Positions 28,835-38,341 of a stretch of 64,000 nt of DNA are shown in pieces. The first letter of the stretch is position 1, and each line of letters opens with the position of its first letter. A program made the position numbers and the translations under genes. The DNA lies in the NCBI RefSeq assembly GCF_003010955.1, contig NZ_PGGO01000014.1, positions 90,724-154,723 of the forward strand. Direction: 5' to 3'. Origin of the DNA: Phyllobacterium brassicacearum. GTDB lineage: Bacteria > Pseudomonadota > Alphaproteobacteria > Rhizobiales > Rhizobiaceae. The notes below the pieces were generated by a model that worked only from the letters and a program-made list of their open reading frames with translations, searched no databases and had not been told where the DNA came from.

Positions 28835-29599
28835 ATGTTTCTTCCGCCCAGACACGCCGAAATTCTGGAAATGGCGAAGGAACATGGCCGCGTCCTGGTG
28901 GATGATCTAGCCGTTCATTTCAACTTGACGCCGCAGACCATCCGCAAGGATCTCAACGATCTTTGCGACCAGCGCCTGCTCACCCGGATCCACGGCGGCG
29001 CGCTGTTTCCGTCCGGCGTGCAGAACCTGGAGTATGAGGCGCGCCGGCTGATCGCTGCGAACGAAAAGGAAGCAATCGGTCGCGCGGCCGCGAACCTCAT
29101 TCCCGATAACGCCTCACTTTTCGTCAATATCGGGACCACGACCGAGGCGGTAGGGCAGGCGCTGTTGGATCGCAAGGGGCTGATGATAATTACCAATAAC
29201 ATAAATGTTGCCAATAAGTTACGTGTCTACCCGGATATCGAGGTGGTCATCGCCGGCGGCGTTGTGCGCGGCTCCGATGGCGGTATTGTCGGTGAGGCGG
29301 CCGTCGATTTCATTCGCCAATTCAAAGTCGATTTCGCCGTGATCGGGACCTCTGCCATTGATAGTGACGGGGCGCTTCTCGACTTCGATTTTCGCGAGGT
29401 GAAGGTGGCGCAGGCAATCATGGCAAATGCGCGTCACGTGATTCTCGTCTCCGACTCCACGAAGTTTGAACGCACCGCGCCCGTTCGAATCGGCCATCTT
29501 TCGCAGGTTCATACCTTCATTACCGATCGTTGCGAAAGCGAAGCGATCCGGCAAATCTGCGTCGATGCCGATGTCAGACTCATCGAAACATCGATTTGA
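28835..29599 (+). CDS. glpR: DeoR-family glycerol-3-phosphate regulon repressor
   Basis: Regulator of 254 residues: a DeoR helix-turn-helix (LAVHFNLTPQTIRKDLNDLC and LTRIHGGAL) and a C-terminal sugar-phosphate-sensing domain (VNIGTTTEAVGQAL and DFAVIGTSAIDSDGALLDFD). It should repress glycerol genes and be released by glycerol-3-phosphate. The frame also opens at ATG 28820, but this abuts the operator, and MFLPPRHAEIL at 28835 matches known GlpR N-termini. It lies immediately upstream of glpD, as in other rhizobia. Confidence 0.92.
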   Translation: MFLPPRHAEILEMAKEHGRVLVDDLAVHFNLTPQTIRKDLNDLCDQRLLTRIHGGALFPSGVQNLEYEARRLIAANEKEAIGRAAANLIPDNASLFVNIGTTTEAVGQALLDRKGLMIITNNINVANKLRVYPDIEVVIAGGVVRGSDGGIVGEAAVDFIRQFKVDFAVIGTSAIDSDGALLDFDFREVKVAQAIMANARHVILVSDSTKFERTAPVRIGHLSQVHTFITDRCESEAIRQICVDADVRLIETSI

Positions 29600-29645
29600 T
29601 TGGGCTCTTGTGCCGGTTCGCAATGAGCGGTATAGTTCATTTTAG

Positions 29646-29697
29646 TTTCGTATTGCTTTCGTAATCGTTCCGTGTATCTTTCGCAATTGCGAGAAAA
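29646..29697 (+). promoter_or_regulatory. TTTCG-box cluster upstream of glpD
   Basis: TTTCGTA occurs at 29646 and 29657 (11-bp spacing), and the palindrome TCGCAATTGCGA lies at 29681-29692 flanked by TTT and GAAA. The boxes resemble those before glpR and probably form the GlpR operator for glpD and the downstream importer genes. Confidence 0.5.
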
Positions 29698-29725
29698 TGG
29701 TGCGTTGCGAAATGGGAGGATAGGA

Positions 29726-31261
29726 TTGCCGGGTTTGCCTGAACAGGTTTACGACATCTTCGTTATTGGCGGTGGCATCAATGGATGCGGCATCGCGCGT
29801 GACGCTGTCGGCCGTGGCTATTCGGTTTTTCTGGCCGAGATGAACGATCTCGCCAGCGGCACGTCCTCCGGCTCAACGAAGCTCATCCACGGCGGCCTGC
29901 GCTATCTTGAATATTACGAGTTCCGCCTGGTGCGCGAATCGCTGATGGAGCGCGAAGTGTTGTGGGCGAACGCGCCGCATATCATCTGGCCGATGCGTTT
30001 CGTCCTGCCTCACCATGCGGGCCTGCGTCCTGCCTGGCTCCTGCGGCTTGGCCTCTTCCTCTATGATCACATCGGCGGTCGCAAGAAGCTTCCGGCGACG
30101 CGCACGCTCGACATGACCCGCGATCCGGCAGCCAAACCGTTGAAGTCGCTTTACACCAAAGCCTTCGAATATTCCGACTGCTGGGTCAATGATGCGCGCT
30201 TCGTTGCCTTGAATGCCCGTGACGCCGCCGATCGCGGTGCTGTGATACGCACCCGCACGAAAGTCGTCAGCGCCCGCCGCGACGCAGATACTTGGACGCT
30301 GACGCTTCGGGACGGTCTCACCGGCGTGACCGAGGAAGTTCGCTCCCGTCTTGTGGTCAATGCCGCCGGGCCGTGGGTAGATGAAGTGCTGACCGGTGTC
30401 GTCGGTAGCAACAATGCCCACAATGTCCGCCTCGTGCAGGGCAGCCACATAGTGGTTAGGAAGAAGTTCGACGATCCGCGTGCCTACTTCTTCCAGAACA
30501 CCGATGGCCGGATCATTTTCGCCATTCCCTATGAACAGGATTTCACCCTGATCGGCACCACCGATCAGGATTATCATGGCAATCCGGCCGAGGTAAAAAT
30601 CACCGATGCTGAGATTGACTACCTTTGCGCAGCGGCCAGCGAGTACTTCGTCGAGCCGGTCAAGCGCGAGCATGTGGTCTGGACCTATTCCGGTGTACGA
30701 CCCCTCTACGACGATGGTGCTTCGAAGGCGCAGGAGGCCACACGCGACTACGTGCTGAAGGCCGATGCACCGGAAGGACAGGCGCCACTTCTCAACATAT
30801 TCGGCGGCAAGATCACCACCTACCGGCGACTGTCCGAGCATATGCTGGAAAAGATCGAAGACCAGCTCGGCAAGAGGGGCAATCCCTGGACGGCTGGCGG
30901 TGTATTACCTGGCGGCGATTTTGCAGCGACGGGCTTCGATGCTGAATTGCAGAAGCTGAAGGCGGATTATCCGTTCCTGGACGGCGCGTATGCACACCGC
31001 CTGTTCCGGCTTTACGGCACGAAAGCGCGTCTATTGCTTGGCCGGGCAACTTCCATCGAGGATCTCGGCAAGCGTTTCGGGTCCGATCTTTATGAGGCGG
31101 AAGTTCGGTACCAGATCGAGCATGAATGGGCGGTGACGGCGCAGGACGTTTTGTGGCGCCGCACCAAGAAGGGTTTGCATTTGACCGCCGAGGAAGCGAT
31201 CGCGCTTGATCGCTTCATGGAAAGCGCGGTTGACCGGCGGCGCAAACTCGCGGCTGAATAG
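29726..31261 (+). CDS. glpD: Aerobic glycerol-3-phosphate dehydrogenase
   Basis: FAD enzyme of the inner membrane, oxidising glycerol-3-phosphate to dihydroxyacetone phosphate and passing electrons to quinone. FAD motif FVIGGGINGCGIARDAVGRG near the N-terminus, then ASGTSSGSTKLIHGGLRYLE, the GlpD signature. TTG 29726 is the likely start (GGGAGGA at 29714-29720, spacing 5), giving 511 residues, the usual length. A GTG at 29672 in frame would add residues unlike the family and lies within the presumed operator. Confidence 0.94.
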   Translation: MPGLPEQVYDIFVIGGGINGCGIARDAVGRGYSVFLAEMNDLASGTSSGSTKLIHGGLRYLEYYEFRLVRESLMEREVLWANAPHIIWPMRFVLPHHAGLRPAWLLRLGLFLYDHIGGRKKLPATRTLDMTRDPAAKPLKSLYTKAFEYSDCWVNDARFVALNARDAADRGAVIRTRTKVVSARRDADTWTLTLRDGLTGVTEEVRSRLVVNAAGPWVDEVLTGVVGSNNAHNVRLVQGSHIVVRKKFDDPRAYFFQNTDGRIIFAIPYEQDFTLIGTTDQDYHGNPAEVKITDAEIDYLCAAASEYFVEPVKREHVVWTYSGVRPLYDDGASKAQEATRDYVLKADAPEGQAPLLNIFGGKITTYRRLSEHMLEKIEDQLGKRGNPWTAGGVLPGGDFAATGFDAELQKLKADYPFLDGAYAHRLFRLYGTKARLLLGRATSIEDLGKRFGSDLYEAEVRYQIEHEWAVTAQDVLWRRTKKGLHLTAEEAIALDRFMESAVDRRRKLAAE

Positions 31262-31350
31262 ATTGAATTGAAAGAGAGGCGGTACGGACGGAGGTTCGCA
31301 TTGTCTCAGGGAGGCGGTCTCACGGAGGCCCACCTCAGGGAGGAGTTGGA

Positions 31351-32433
31351 ATGCTGGAATTGCGGAATGTATCCAAGGTGGTGGGCGGCAAGCCCCATCT
31401 CAGCGATATTTCGCTGACTTTGGAACATGCAACGCTGAACGTCCTGCTCGGGCCCACTCTGTCGGGCAAGACCAGCCTCATGCGCATCATGGCCGGGCTG
31501 GACGTGCCGACGTCCGGGTCGGTGTGGTTTGACGGCAGAGACAGGACCGGCGTTCCCGTACAGAAGCGCTCGGTCGCGATGGTCTATCAGCAGTTCATCA
31601 ACTATCCGGCCTTTACCGTCTATGAAAACATTGCTTCGCCGATGCGGGTTGCCGGGGCCGATAACGCGACCATCGACCGCGAAGTGCGCAAGGCGGCCGA
31701 GCTTCTGAAGCTCACCCCCTACCTCGACCGCACACCGCTCAATCTTTCCGGCGGCCAGCAGCAGCGAACGGCGCTGGCACGCGCCATTGTCAAGAATGCC
31801 AAGCTGGTGCTGCTCGATGAGCCGCTGGCTAACCTCGATTACAAGCTGCGCGAGGAACTGCGCCAGGAACTGCCGAAGATATTTGCCGAATCCGGTACGA
31901 TCTTCGTCTATGCCACCACCGAACCGCATGAGGCACTGCTGCTCGGGGGCAATACCGCCACCCTGTCGGAAGGCCGCATCACCCAGTTCGGTTCAACCAT
32001 CGACGTTTTCCGCAAGCCGGATGACCTGATCACGGCGCAGACCTTCGCCGATCCGCCGCTCAACACCATTGCGCTTGCGAAGTTCGGCAAGGCATTCCAG
32101 CTGGAGGGCGGTGTTGCGCTGCCGGTGCCTGCGCATCTCGCTGAATTTGCCGATGGAACCTATACGATCGGTTTCCAGCCACACCACGTGAACACGGCGC
32201 GCAGCACACCTGATGAGATCGGCCTGAAAGCGACGGTCACCGCGACTGAAATCACCGGATCGGAAAGCTATGTGCACCTCTCCTTTGCCGATGCCCGCTG
32301 GACCATGCTGGCGCATGGTATCCACATCTACACACCCGATGAAGAGATCGACATCTTCATCGATCCCCGCAACCTGATGATTTTTGACGCGAGCGGCAAT
32401 TCCGTCACGCGCCGTCAGAAGCTGGCGGCATAG
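31351..32433 (+). CDS. glpS: Glycerol ABC importer ATPase GlpS
   Basis: First of two ATPases of the rhizobial glycerol importer, 360 residues. Walker A GPTLSGKT (34-41) and signature LSGGQ (132-136) are intact, as is Walker B LVLLDEP (152-158). At the H-loop the usual VYVTHDQ reads VYATTEP, so the switch histidine is Thr190. A C-terminal TOBE-like region follows. GGGAGGAG precedes ATG 31351. Together with GlpT (next gene, 8 bp later) it would form a heterodimer with one canonical site and one degenerate site. Confidence 0.92.
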   Translation: MLELRNVSKVVGGKPHLSDISLTLEHATLNVLLGPTLSGKTSLMRIMAGLDVPTSGSVWFDGRDRTGVPVQKRSVAMVYQQFINYPAFTVYENIASPMRVAGADNATIDREVRKAAELLKLTPYLDRTPLNLSGGQQQRTALARAIVKNAKLVLLDEPLANLDYKLREELRQELPKIFAESGTIFVYATTEPHEALLLGGNTATLSEGRITQFGSTIDVFRKPDDLITAQTFADPPLNTIALAKFGKAFQLEGGVALPVPAHLAEFADGTYTIGFQPHHVNTARSTPDEIGLKATVTATEITGSESYVHLSFADARWTMLAHGIHIYTPDEEIDIFIDPRNLMIFDASGNSVTRRQKLAA

Positions 32434-32441
32434 GAACGATT

Positions 32442-33509
32442 ATGGCACGCATCGACCTCAACCATATTCGTCACGCCTACGGTCCCAATCCGAAATCGGA
32501 CAAAGACTATGCGTTGAAGGAAGTCCACCATAGCTGGGAAGATGGCGGCGCCTATGCTCTGCTCGGCCCATCCGGTTGTGGCAAGACCACGCTTCTCAAC
32601 ATCATCTCGGGGCTCATTCACCCGTCGCACGGACAGTTGTTGTTCGATGGCCAGGACGTGACCAACCTTTCGACCCAGGAACGCAACATCGCGCAGGTGT
32701 TCCAGTTCCCGGTCATCTACGACACGATGACGGTCTACGATAATCTCGCGTTCCCCTTGCGCAATCGCGGCGTGCCTGAGCCTGAAATCGACCGCAAGGT
32801 GCGCGAGACGCTGGACATGATCGATCTTGCCAGCTGGGCCAACAAGAAGGCGCGCGGCCTTACCGCCGACCAGAAGCAGAAGATTTCGCTCGGCCGCGGC
32901 CTCGTTCGTTCCGACGTCAATGCCATTCTCTTCGACGAGCCGCTGACGGTCATCGATCCGCACATGAAATGGGTGCTGCGCTCGCAGTTGAAGCAACTGC
33001 ATCAGCGCTTTGGCTACACTATGGTCTATGTCACGCATGACCAGACCGAAGCGCTGACCTTCGCACAGAAGGTTGTCGTCATGTATGACGGCGAGATCGT
33101 GCAGATCGGTACGCCGGAAGAGCTGTTCGAGCGCCCAAGGCACACATTTGTCGGTTACTTCATCGGCTCGCCTGGCATGAATGTCATGCCGGTCACACTT
33201 TTGGGCGGCATGGCCCAGATCGGCGGTCACCAGGTTCAGCTGCCGTCGCCAGCGATGCCAACCGCCGCCGGCAAGATAGAACTCGGCATCCGTCCGGAAT
33301 ATGTTCGGCTCGGGCGTCAGGGCATGCCTGTCAAGATTGCGAAAATCGAAGATATCGGACGGCACAAGATCGTCCGGACCCGCCTTGAAAATCAGGAGAT
33401 CGCCGTCATTGTCGGAGAGGGCCAGGACATTCCGGCCGAGCCGCATATCGCCTTCGATCCGAAGGGCATAAACATCTACGCCGATTCCTGGCGGGTGGGA
33501 GGACAATAA
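32442..33509 (+). CDS. glpT: Glycerol ABC importer ATPase GlpT
   Basis: Second importer ATPase, 355 residues. Walker A GPSGCGKT (42-49), Walker B AILFDEP and H-loop VTHDQ with His199 are canonical, but the ABC signature reads LTADQ (140-144) instead of LSGGQ and the D-loop is TVIDPH rather than SNLDAK. This is complementary to GlpS. Not to be confused with the enteric GlpT antiporter; the name follows the rhizobial glpSTPQUV scheme. A TOBE domain ends the protein. Confidence 0.92.
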   Translation: MARIDLNHIRHAYGPNPKSDKDYALKEVHHSWEDGGAYALLGPSGCGKTTLLNIISGLIHPSHGQLLFDGQDVTNLSTQERNIAQVFQFPVIYDTMTVYDNLAFPLRNRGVPEPEIDRKVRETLDMIDLASWANKKARGLTADQKQKISLGRGLVRSDVNAILFDEPLTVIDPHMKWVLRSQLKQLHQRFGYTMVYVTHDQTEALTFAQKVVVMYDGEIVQIGTPEELFERPRHTFVGYFIGSPGMNVMPVTLLGGMAQIGGHQVQLPSPAMPTAAGKIELGIRPEYVRLGRQGMPVKIAKIEDIGRHKIVRTRLENQEIAVIVGEGQDIPAEPHIAFDPKGINIYADSWRVGGQ

Positions 33510-33511
33510 TC

Positions 33512-34378
33512 ATGGAAAAAACCTGGAACAACAAAGCCTGGTTCATGGTCCTGCCGGTTCTGCTGCTGGTAGCGTTCTCGGCCGTTATCCCGCTGATGAC
33601 CGTCGTCAATTATTCGGTTCAGGATACATTCGGTAATAATCAGTTCTTCTGGGCAGGCGCGGAGTGGTTTGACGAAGTTCTGCATTCCGAGCGGTTTCAC
33701 GCCTCGCTCGGACGCAATCTGATCTTTTCTGCGATCATTCTGCTGATCGAGATTCCGCTTGGCATCGTCATTGCCCTTAACATGCCGCGCAAGGGCTGGG
33801 GCGTTCCCGTTTGCCTCGTGCTCATGGCTTTGCCCTTGCTCATTCCGTGGAATGTCGTTGGTACGATCTGGCAGGTGTTTGGCCGCGTCGATATCGGGTT
33901 GCTTGGGCACACGCTGGCGAACCTCGGCATCAACTACAACTATGTGCAGAATCCGATGCATGCCTGGTTCACGGTCATCATCATGGACGTGTGGCATTGG
34001 ACGAGCCTCGTCGTCCTCCTCTGCTATGCCGGTCTCGTTTCGATCCCCGATGCCTTCTATCAGGCAGCGAAGATTGATGGCGCGTCGCGCTGGGCGGTAT
34101 TCCGCTACATCCAGCTGCCGAAGATGAACCGCGTGCTCCTGATTGCCGTGCTGCTGCGCTTCATGGACTCGTTCATGATCTATACTGAGCCATTCGTCGT
34201 CACGGGTGGCGGCCCCGGCAATTCGACAACGTTCCTGTCGATCGACCTGGTCAAGGTCGCTGTTGGCCAGTTCGACCTTGGCCCGGCGGCGGCCATGTCC
34301 ATCATCTACTTCCTGATCATTCTCTTGCTGTCATGGGTATTCTACACCGTCATGACCAACTACGATGCGGAGCGCTGA
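33512..34378 (+). CDS. glpP: Glycerol ABC importer permease GlpP
   Basis: CUT1-type permease of 288 residues with six membrane segments (the first at about 13-35). The coupling loop is YQAAKIDGASRWAVFRYIQLP. GGGAGGA lies before ATG 33512, only 2 bp after the glpT stop. Pairs with GlpQ. Confidence 0.92.
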   Translation: MEKTWNNKAWFMVLPVLLLVAFSAVIPLMTVVNYSVQDTFGNNQFFWAGAEWFDEVLHSERFHASLGRNLIFSAIILLIEIPLGIVIALNMPRKGWGVPVCLVLMALPLLIPWNVVGTIWQVFGRVDIGLLGHTLANLGINYNYVQNPMHAWFTVIIMDVWHWTSLVVLLCYAGLVSIPDAFYQAAKIDGASRWAVFRYIQLPKMNRVLLIAVLLRFMDSFMIYTEPFVVTGGGPGNSTTFLSIDLVKVAVGQFDLGPAAAMSIIYFLIILLLSWVFYTVMTNYDAER

Positions 34379-34379
34379 T

Positions 34380-35285
34380 ATGAGCGTGCAACAAGACACA
34401 CTTGTACGCACAAGCGAACGCCCCGAGGCCGAGCAGCACCGGATCGACAAGGCGCTTGCGCGAAAGATGCGCAAGCGCGGGGACGAGTCAAAATTCTGGT
34501 GGCTGATACCAACGGTCTATATCATCTTCCTCATGCTGCCGATCTATTGGCTCATCAACATGAGCTTCAAGACCAATCAGGAAATCCTCGGCACTTTCTC
34601 GCTCTGGCCGCAAAACCCGACGCTGCAGAATTACGCGGTCATCTTCACCGACCCGTCCTGGTACAAGGGTTATATCAACTCCATCATCTATGTGGTGATG
34701 AATACGGTAATCTCGGTGCTAGTAGCACTGCCAGCCGCCTACGCGTTTTCGCGTTACCGGTTCCTCGGAGACAAGCACCTCTTCTTCTGGCTGCTGACGA
34801 ATCGCATGGCACCGCCCGCCGTATTTGCGTTGCCGTTTTTCCAGCTCTACTCGGCATTTGGCCTGATCGACACACACATCGCGGTGGCGCTGGCCCATTG
34901 CCTGTTCAACGTGCCGCTTGCCGTCTGGATCCTCGAAGGCTTCATGTCGGGCGTACCGAAAGAAATCGATGAGACCGCCTATATCGATGGCTATTCGTTC
35001 CCGCGTTTCTTCGTGAGGATATTCATACCGTTGATCGCGAGCGGCATCGGCGTTGCAGCTTTCTTCTGCTTCATGTTCTCATGGGTGGAACTGCTGATTG
35101 CCCGCACGCTCACGACAACTGCGGCAAAGCCGATCGCTGCGATCATGACCCGCACGGTTTCGGCCTCGGGTCTGGACTGGGGTGTGCTTGCCGCTGCCGG
35201 TGTGCTGACCATCATTCCGGGCGCGATCGTTATCTACTTCGTCCGCAACTACATCGCCAAGGGCTTCGCCCTGGGGAGGGTATAA
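34380..35285 (+). CDS. glpQ: Glycerol ABC importer permease GlpQ
   Basis: CUT1-type permease of 301 residues. A charged cytoplasmic N-terminus of about 35 residues precedes six membrane segments. The coupling loop is DETAYIDGYSFPRFFVRIFIP. ATG 34380, one base after the glpP stop, is preferred to the in-frame ATG 34365, which lies inside glpP. Its stop overlaps the next start (TAATG). Confidence 0.91.
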   Translation: MSVQQDTLVRTSERPEAEQHRIDKALARKMRKRGDESKFWWLIPTVYIIFLMLPIYWLINMSFKTNQEILGTFSLWPQNPTLQNYAVIFTDPSWYKGYINSIIYVVMNTVISVLVALPAAYAFSRYRFLGDKHLFFWLLTNRMAPPAVFALPFFQLYSAFGLIDTHIAVALAHCLFNVPLAVWILEGFMSGVPKEIDETAYIDGYSFPRFFVRIFIPLIASGIGVAAFFCFMFSWVELLIARTLTTTAAKPIAAIMTRTVSASGLDWGVLAAAGVLTIIPGAIVIYFVRNYIAKGFALGRV

Positions 35286-35692
35286 TGGAAACGACCAGGC
35301 GTTGGCCTGTGGTGTTGGGGGCAGTCGTCGCTGCTTTCGCAATCATGATCGGGCTGCTCGTGGCGGCCGTTCCTCTCAAGGATGGCGCGCGCGACTGGTT
35401 CGCGCCGCTGGTCAAAGGCGGCTGGATGGCCTGGACCTTCCCGACAGCCCTGTTTTTCCTGACCATCTTTGCGCTCATGTCGCTCATGGCCGTTTGGGAA
35501 TACGCCTCTCCTGGAGGCGATCCGCGCGTCGGCATATTGCGCTTTGAAACCACGCGCGGCGACCGCCTGTTCGTGTCGCTCCTTGGCAGCGCATTCATTC
35601 ATCTCGCCTGGCTGGGGCTTGTCGGTCCCAACCTGTGGTGGGCTCTGGCTCTCTCTGTGGTCTACGCAATCGGCGTATTCCGCTTTGTTTAA
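35285..35692 (+). CDS. glpU: Small membrane protein of the glycerol importer locus (DUF2160, GlpU)
   Basis: A 135-residue protein with about four membrane segments (roughly 8-30, 46-66, 92-112, 116-134) and conserved motifs WMAWTFPTALFF, WEYASPGG and RGDRLFVSLLGSAF. Members are found almost only in rhizobial glycerol importer loci. Its exact role is unknown. The start overlaps the glpQ stop by one base. Confidence 0.88.
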   Translation: METTRRWPVVLGAVVAAFAIMIGLLVAAVPLKDGARDWFAPLVKGGWMAWTFPTALFFLTIFALMSLMAVWEYASPGGDPRVGILRFETTRGDRLFVSLLGSAFIHLAWLGLVGPNLWWALALSVVYAIGVFRFV

Positions 35693-35753
35693 GAGGTGCA
35701 GGGCATTCCGCCACGCACCTGACGATGCAATCGCAACTCTGGGAGGACTAAAA

Positions 35754-37478
35754 ATGCGAACGCGAATACTGACGACAACAACAGCTCTCGTACTGCTGTT
35801 CGGCGCAGGCAGTGCCTATGCCGGCATGGACGAAGCCAAGGCTTTCCTTGACAAGGAAATCGGCGATATGTCGGCGCTAGATCGGGCGGCGCAGGAAAAG
35901 GAAATGCAGTGGTTCATCGATGCCGCGAAGCCATTTGCCGGCATGGACATCAAGGTCGTTTCCGAGCCGATCACCACGCACGACTATGAGGCCAAGGTGC
36001 TGGCGCCTGCCTTCACCGCGATCACCGGGATCAAGATCACCCATGACGAAATTGGCGAGGGTGACGTTATCGAGAAGCTGCAAACGCAAATGCAGTCCGG
36101 CGAGAACGTCTACGACGCCTATGTCAATGACTCGGACTTGATCGGCACGCACTGGCGCTACCAGCAGGCGCGCAGCCTGACCAAGTGGATGGCGAATGAA
36201 GGCAAGGATGTAACCAATCCAAACCTTGATCTCGCGGACTTCATCGGCACCTCGTTCACGACGGCGCCGGACCGCGATCTGTACCAGCTACCGGACCAGC
36301 AGTTCGCAAACGTCTACTGGTTCCGTTACGACTGGTTCAACGACGAAAAGAACAAGGCCGATTTCAAGGCGAAATACGGCTACGATCTCGGCGTTCCGGT
36401 CAACTGGTCAGCCTATGAGGACATCGCCGAGTTCTTCACCGGCCGCGAGATCGACGGCAAGAAAGTCTATGGCCATATGGACTATGGCAAGAAGGACCCG
36501 TCGCTCGGCTGGCGCTTCACCGACGCCTGGCTGTCGATGGCCGGCAACGGTGACAAGGGCATCCCGAACGGCCTCCCGGTCGACGAATGGGGCATCAAGG
36601 TCGACGAGAACTCGCGGCCGGTCGGCTCCTGTGTCGCACGCGGTGGAGATACCAATGGTCCGGCGGCGGTCTATTCGATCGCCAAGTATCTCGAGTGGCT
36701 CAAGGCCTATGCGCCGCCGGCAGCCCAGGGTATGACGTTCTCCGAGTCCGGTCCGGTTCCGGGCCAAGGCGAAGTCGCCCAACAGATGTTCATGTACACC
36801 GCCTTCACCGCCGACCTGGTCAAGGAAGGCCTGCCCGTCGTCAATGCGGACGGCACACCGAAGTGGCGCTTCGCACCGTCGCCGCACGGCGTCTACTGGA
36901 AGGAAGGCATGAAGCTCGGCTACCAGGATGTCGGCTCCTGGACATTGCTCAAGTCCACGCCGGACGATCGCGCCAAGGCCGCATGGCTTTATGCGCAGTT
37001 CGTGACATCCAAGACCGTGGACGTGAAGAAGAGCCATGTCGGCCTGACCTTCATCCGCCAGTCGACGCTCGATCACAAGTCCTTCACTGACCGCGCACCC
37101 AAACTCGGCGGCTTGATCGAGTTCTATCGCTCACCGGCCCGCGTCCAGTGGTCGCCGACGGGTACGAACGTGCCCGACTACCCGAAGCTGGCCCAGCTCT
37201 GGTGGCAGGCAATCGGTGACGCATCGTCGGGCGCCAAGACGCCACAGGAGGCGATGGACTCGCTCTGCGCCGAACAGGAAAAGGTACTTGGACGCCTCGA
37301 GAAGTCAGGCGTTCAGGGTGATATCGGCCCGAAGCTGGCGGAAGAGCATGACCTTGCCTACTGGAATGCCGAAGCTGTCAAGGCAGGCAACCTGGCACCG
37401 CAGCTGAAGGTCGAGAACGAAAAGGAAAAGCCGCAGACCATTAACTACGATGAGCTGGTCAAGAGCTGGAACAAGTAA
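35754..37478 (+). CDS. glpV: Periplasmic glycerol-binding protein GlpV
   Basis: Large solute-binding protein of 574 residues with a signal peptide ending in GSAYA. ATG 35754 is chosen from this signal and from GGGAGGAC 7 nt upstream, although the frame is open further upstream in the glpU coding region. Motifs such as EPITTHDYEAKVLAPAFTAI and QLPDQQFANVYWFRYDWF are characteristic of GlpV. It should deliver glycerol to GlpP/GlpQ. A terminator follows, closing the operon. Confidence 0.92.
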   Translation: MRTRILTTTTALVLLFGAGSAYAGMDEAKAFLDKEIGDMSALDRAAQEKEMQWFIDAAKPFAGMDIKVVSEPITTHDYEAKVLAPAFTAITGIKITHDEIGEGDVIEKLQTQMQSGENVYDAYVNDSDLIGTHWRYQQARSLTKWMANEGKDVTNPNLDLADFIGTSFTTAPDRDLYQLPDQQFANVYWFRYDWFNDEKNKADFKAKYGYDLGVPVNWSAYEDIAEFFTGREIDGKKVYGHMDYGKKDPSLGWRFTDAWLSMAGNGDKGIPNGLPVDEWGIKVDENSRPVGSCVARGGDTNGPAAVYSIAKYLEWLKAYAPPAAQGMTFSESGPVPGQGEVAQQMFMYTAFTADLVKEGLPVVNADGTPKWRFAPSPHGVYWKEGMKLGYQDVGSWTLLKSTPDDRAKAAWLYAQFVTSKTVDVKKSHVGLTFIRQSTLDHKSFTDRAPKLGGLIEFYRSPARVQWSPTGTNVPDYPKLAQLWWQAIGDASSGAKTPQEAMDSLCAEQEKVLGRLEKSGVQGDIGPKLAEEHDLAYWNAEAVKAGNLAPQLKVENEKEKPQTINYDELVKSWNK

Positions 37479-37500
37479 GCTTCAAACAATTGGAGCGGGG

Positions 37501-37534
37501 AAGGGGGTGGCGCTTCGGCGCCGCCCCTTTTTCG
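37501..37534 (+). terminator. Rho-independent terminator of the glp operon
   Basis: AAGGGGGTGGCGC pairs with GCGCCGCCCCTTT around a TTCG tetraloop (one T-G mismatch region), followed by a T-run (TTTTTCG). It lies 23 bp after the glpV stop. Confidence 0.88.
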
Positions 37535-37678
37535 TTTATGTAACCAAAAAGGTCATCCTCAGCTTACTCATTGACAAGCAGACCCGGCTCGAAGGAATAT
37601 TCAAGAGCTGCGTAGGGCGCATCAACGCAACGTCGAAAGGGCAATGCCCGCCTCCATGATTTAACAATAGATGCGCCT

Positions 37679-38326
37679 ATGCCGAATCTTGAAAATCTAA
37701 AGAAGCAAGCCAAGCAGTATTTGCGCTGGCATCGGGAACGGTACTACCCCGTGGCTGCTGAAATCAGGGCTGTTTTGCCACGGTTTCAGCACCTTGATGA
37801 CAGTGAGATACTGGAAGCGAGCTTCAAACTTACTGACGCGCAGGAACTCGTTGCACGTCAGATGGGATTCGAGGGATGGCTGGCGCTCAAGTCAGGAGCC
37901 CAATCCATGAGCACGCAATTCAAACAGACGACATCCCGTCCCGTCCTAAATTCCATCGCGGCCCAACTCTTCGTGACCGACATCCAGGTATCGTGCAGCT
38001 TCTTCACCGATAAGCTCGGATTCACGGTCGACTTCGTCCATGGCGAACCACCATTCTACGGACAGGTCATTCGCGACAAGGCGCAGCTCGCGCTCCGGCT
38101 GGTGCGCGAACCAGTGTTTGTCGATGACATCCGGGAGCGCGAGCACCTGCTCTCCGCCTCGATCACGGTCGATACAGCCGACGAGATCAAGCAGCTTTTC
38201 CTGCATTTTCAGGCCAACGGCGTGCCGTTTCATCAGACGATCAAGAAAGAACCGTGGGGCGCCAGAAATTTCATTGTGTTGGACCCAGACGGGAATCTCA
38301 TACTCTTTGCCGGTCCCGCGGGCTGA
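37679..38326 (+). CDS. VOC/glyoxalase-fold protein with N-terminal helical domain
   Basis: A 215-residue protein. Residues 1 to about 75 are a charged helical segment (LKKQAKQYLRWHRERYYPVA, then TDAQELVARQMGFEGWLALK) of a type found in front of VOC domains. Residues about 92-215 are a single vicinal-oxygen-chelate unit (FVTDIQVSCSFFTDKLGFTV to FIVLDPDGNLILFAGP). The C-terminal Glu/His metal pattern is incomplete, so it may be a bleomycin-resistance-like binding protein rather than a glyoxalase. Monocistronic, with 200 bp after the glp terminator. No substrate can be proposed. Confidence 0.8.
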   Translation: MPNLENLKKQAKQYLRWHRERYYPVAAEIRAVLPRFQHLDDSEILEASFKLTDAQELVARQMGFEGWLALKSGAQSMSTQFKQTTSRPVLNSIAAQLFVTDIQVSCSFFTDKLGFTVDFVHGEPPFYGQVIRDKAQLALRLVREPVFVDDIREREHLLSASITVDTADEIKQLFLHFQANGVPFHQTIKKEPWGARNFIVLDPDGNLILFAGPAG

Positions 38327-38341
38327 ATACGCGCCCGAACT

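Noticed and set aside
32415..33506. 363-residue minus-strand open frame opposite glpT
   Set aside because: Mirror of the ABC ATPase coding frame; no motifs of its own.
31351..33509. glpS or glpT as decaying pseudogenes because of non-canonical ABC motifs
   Set aside because: Both frames are intact and full length, and the losses are complementary, which fits an asymmetric heterodimer better than decay.
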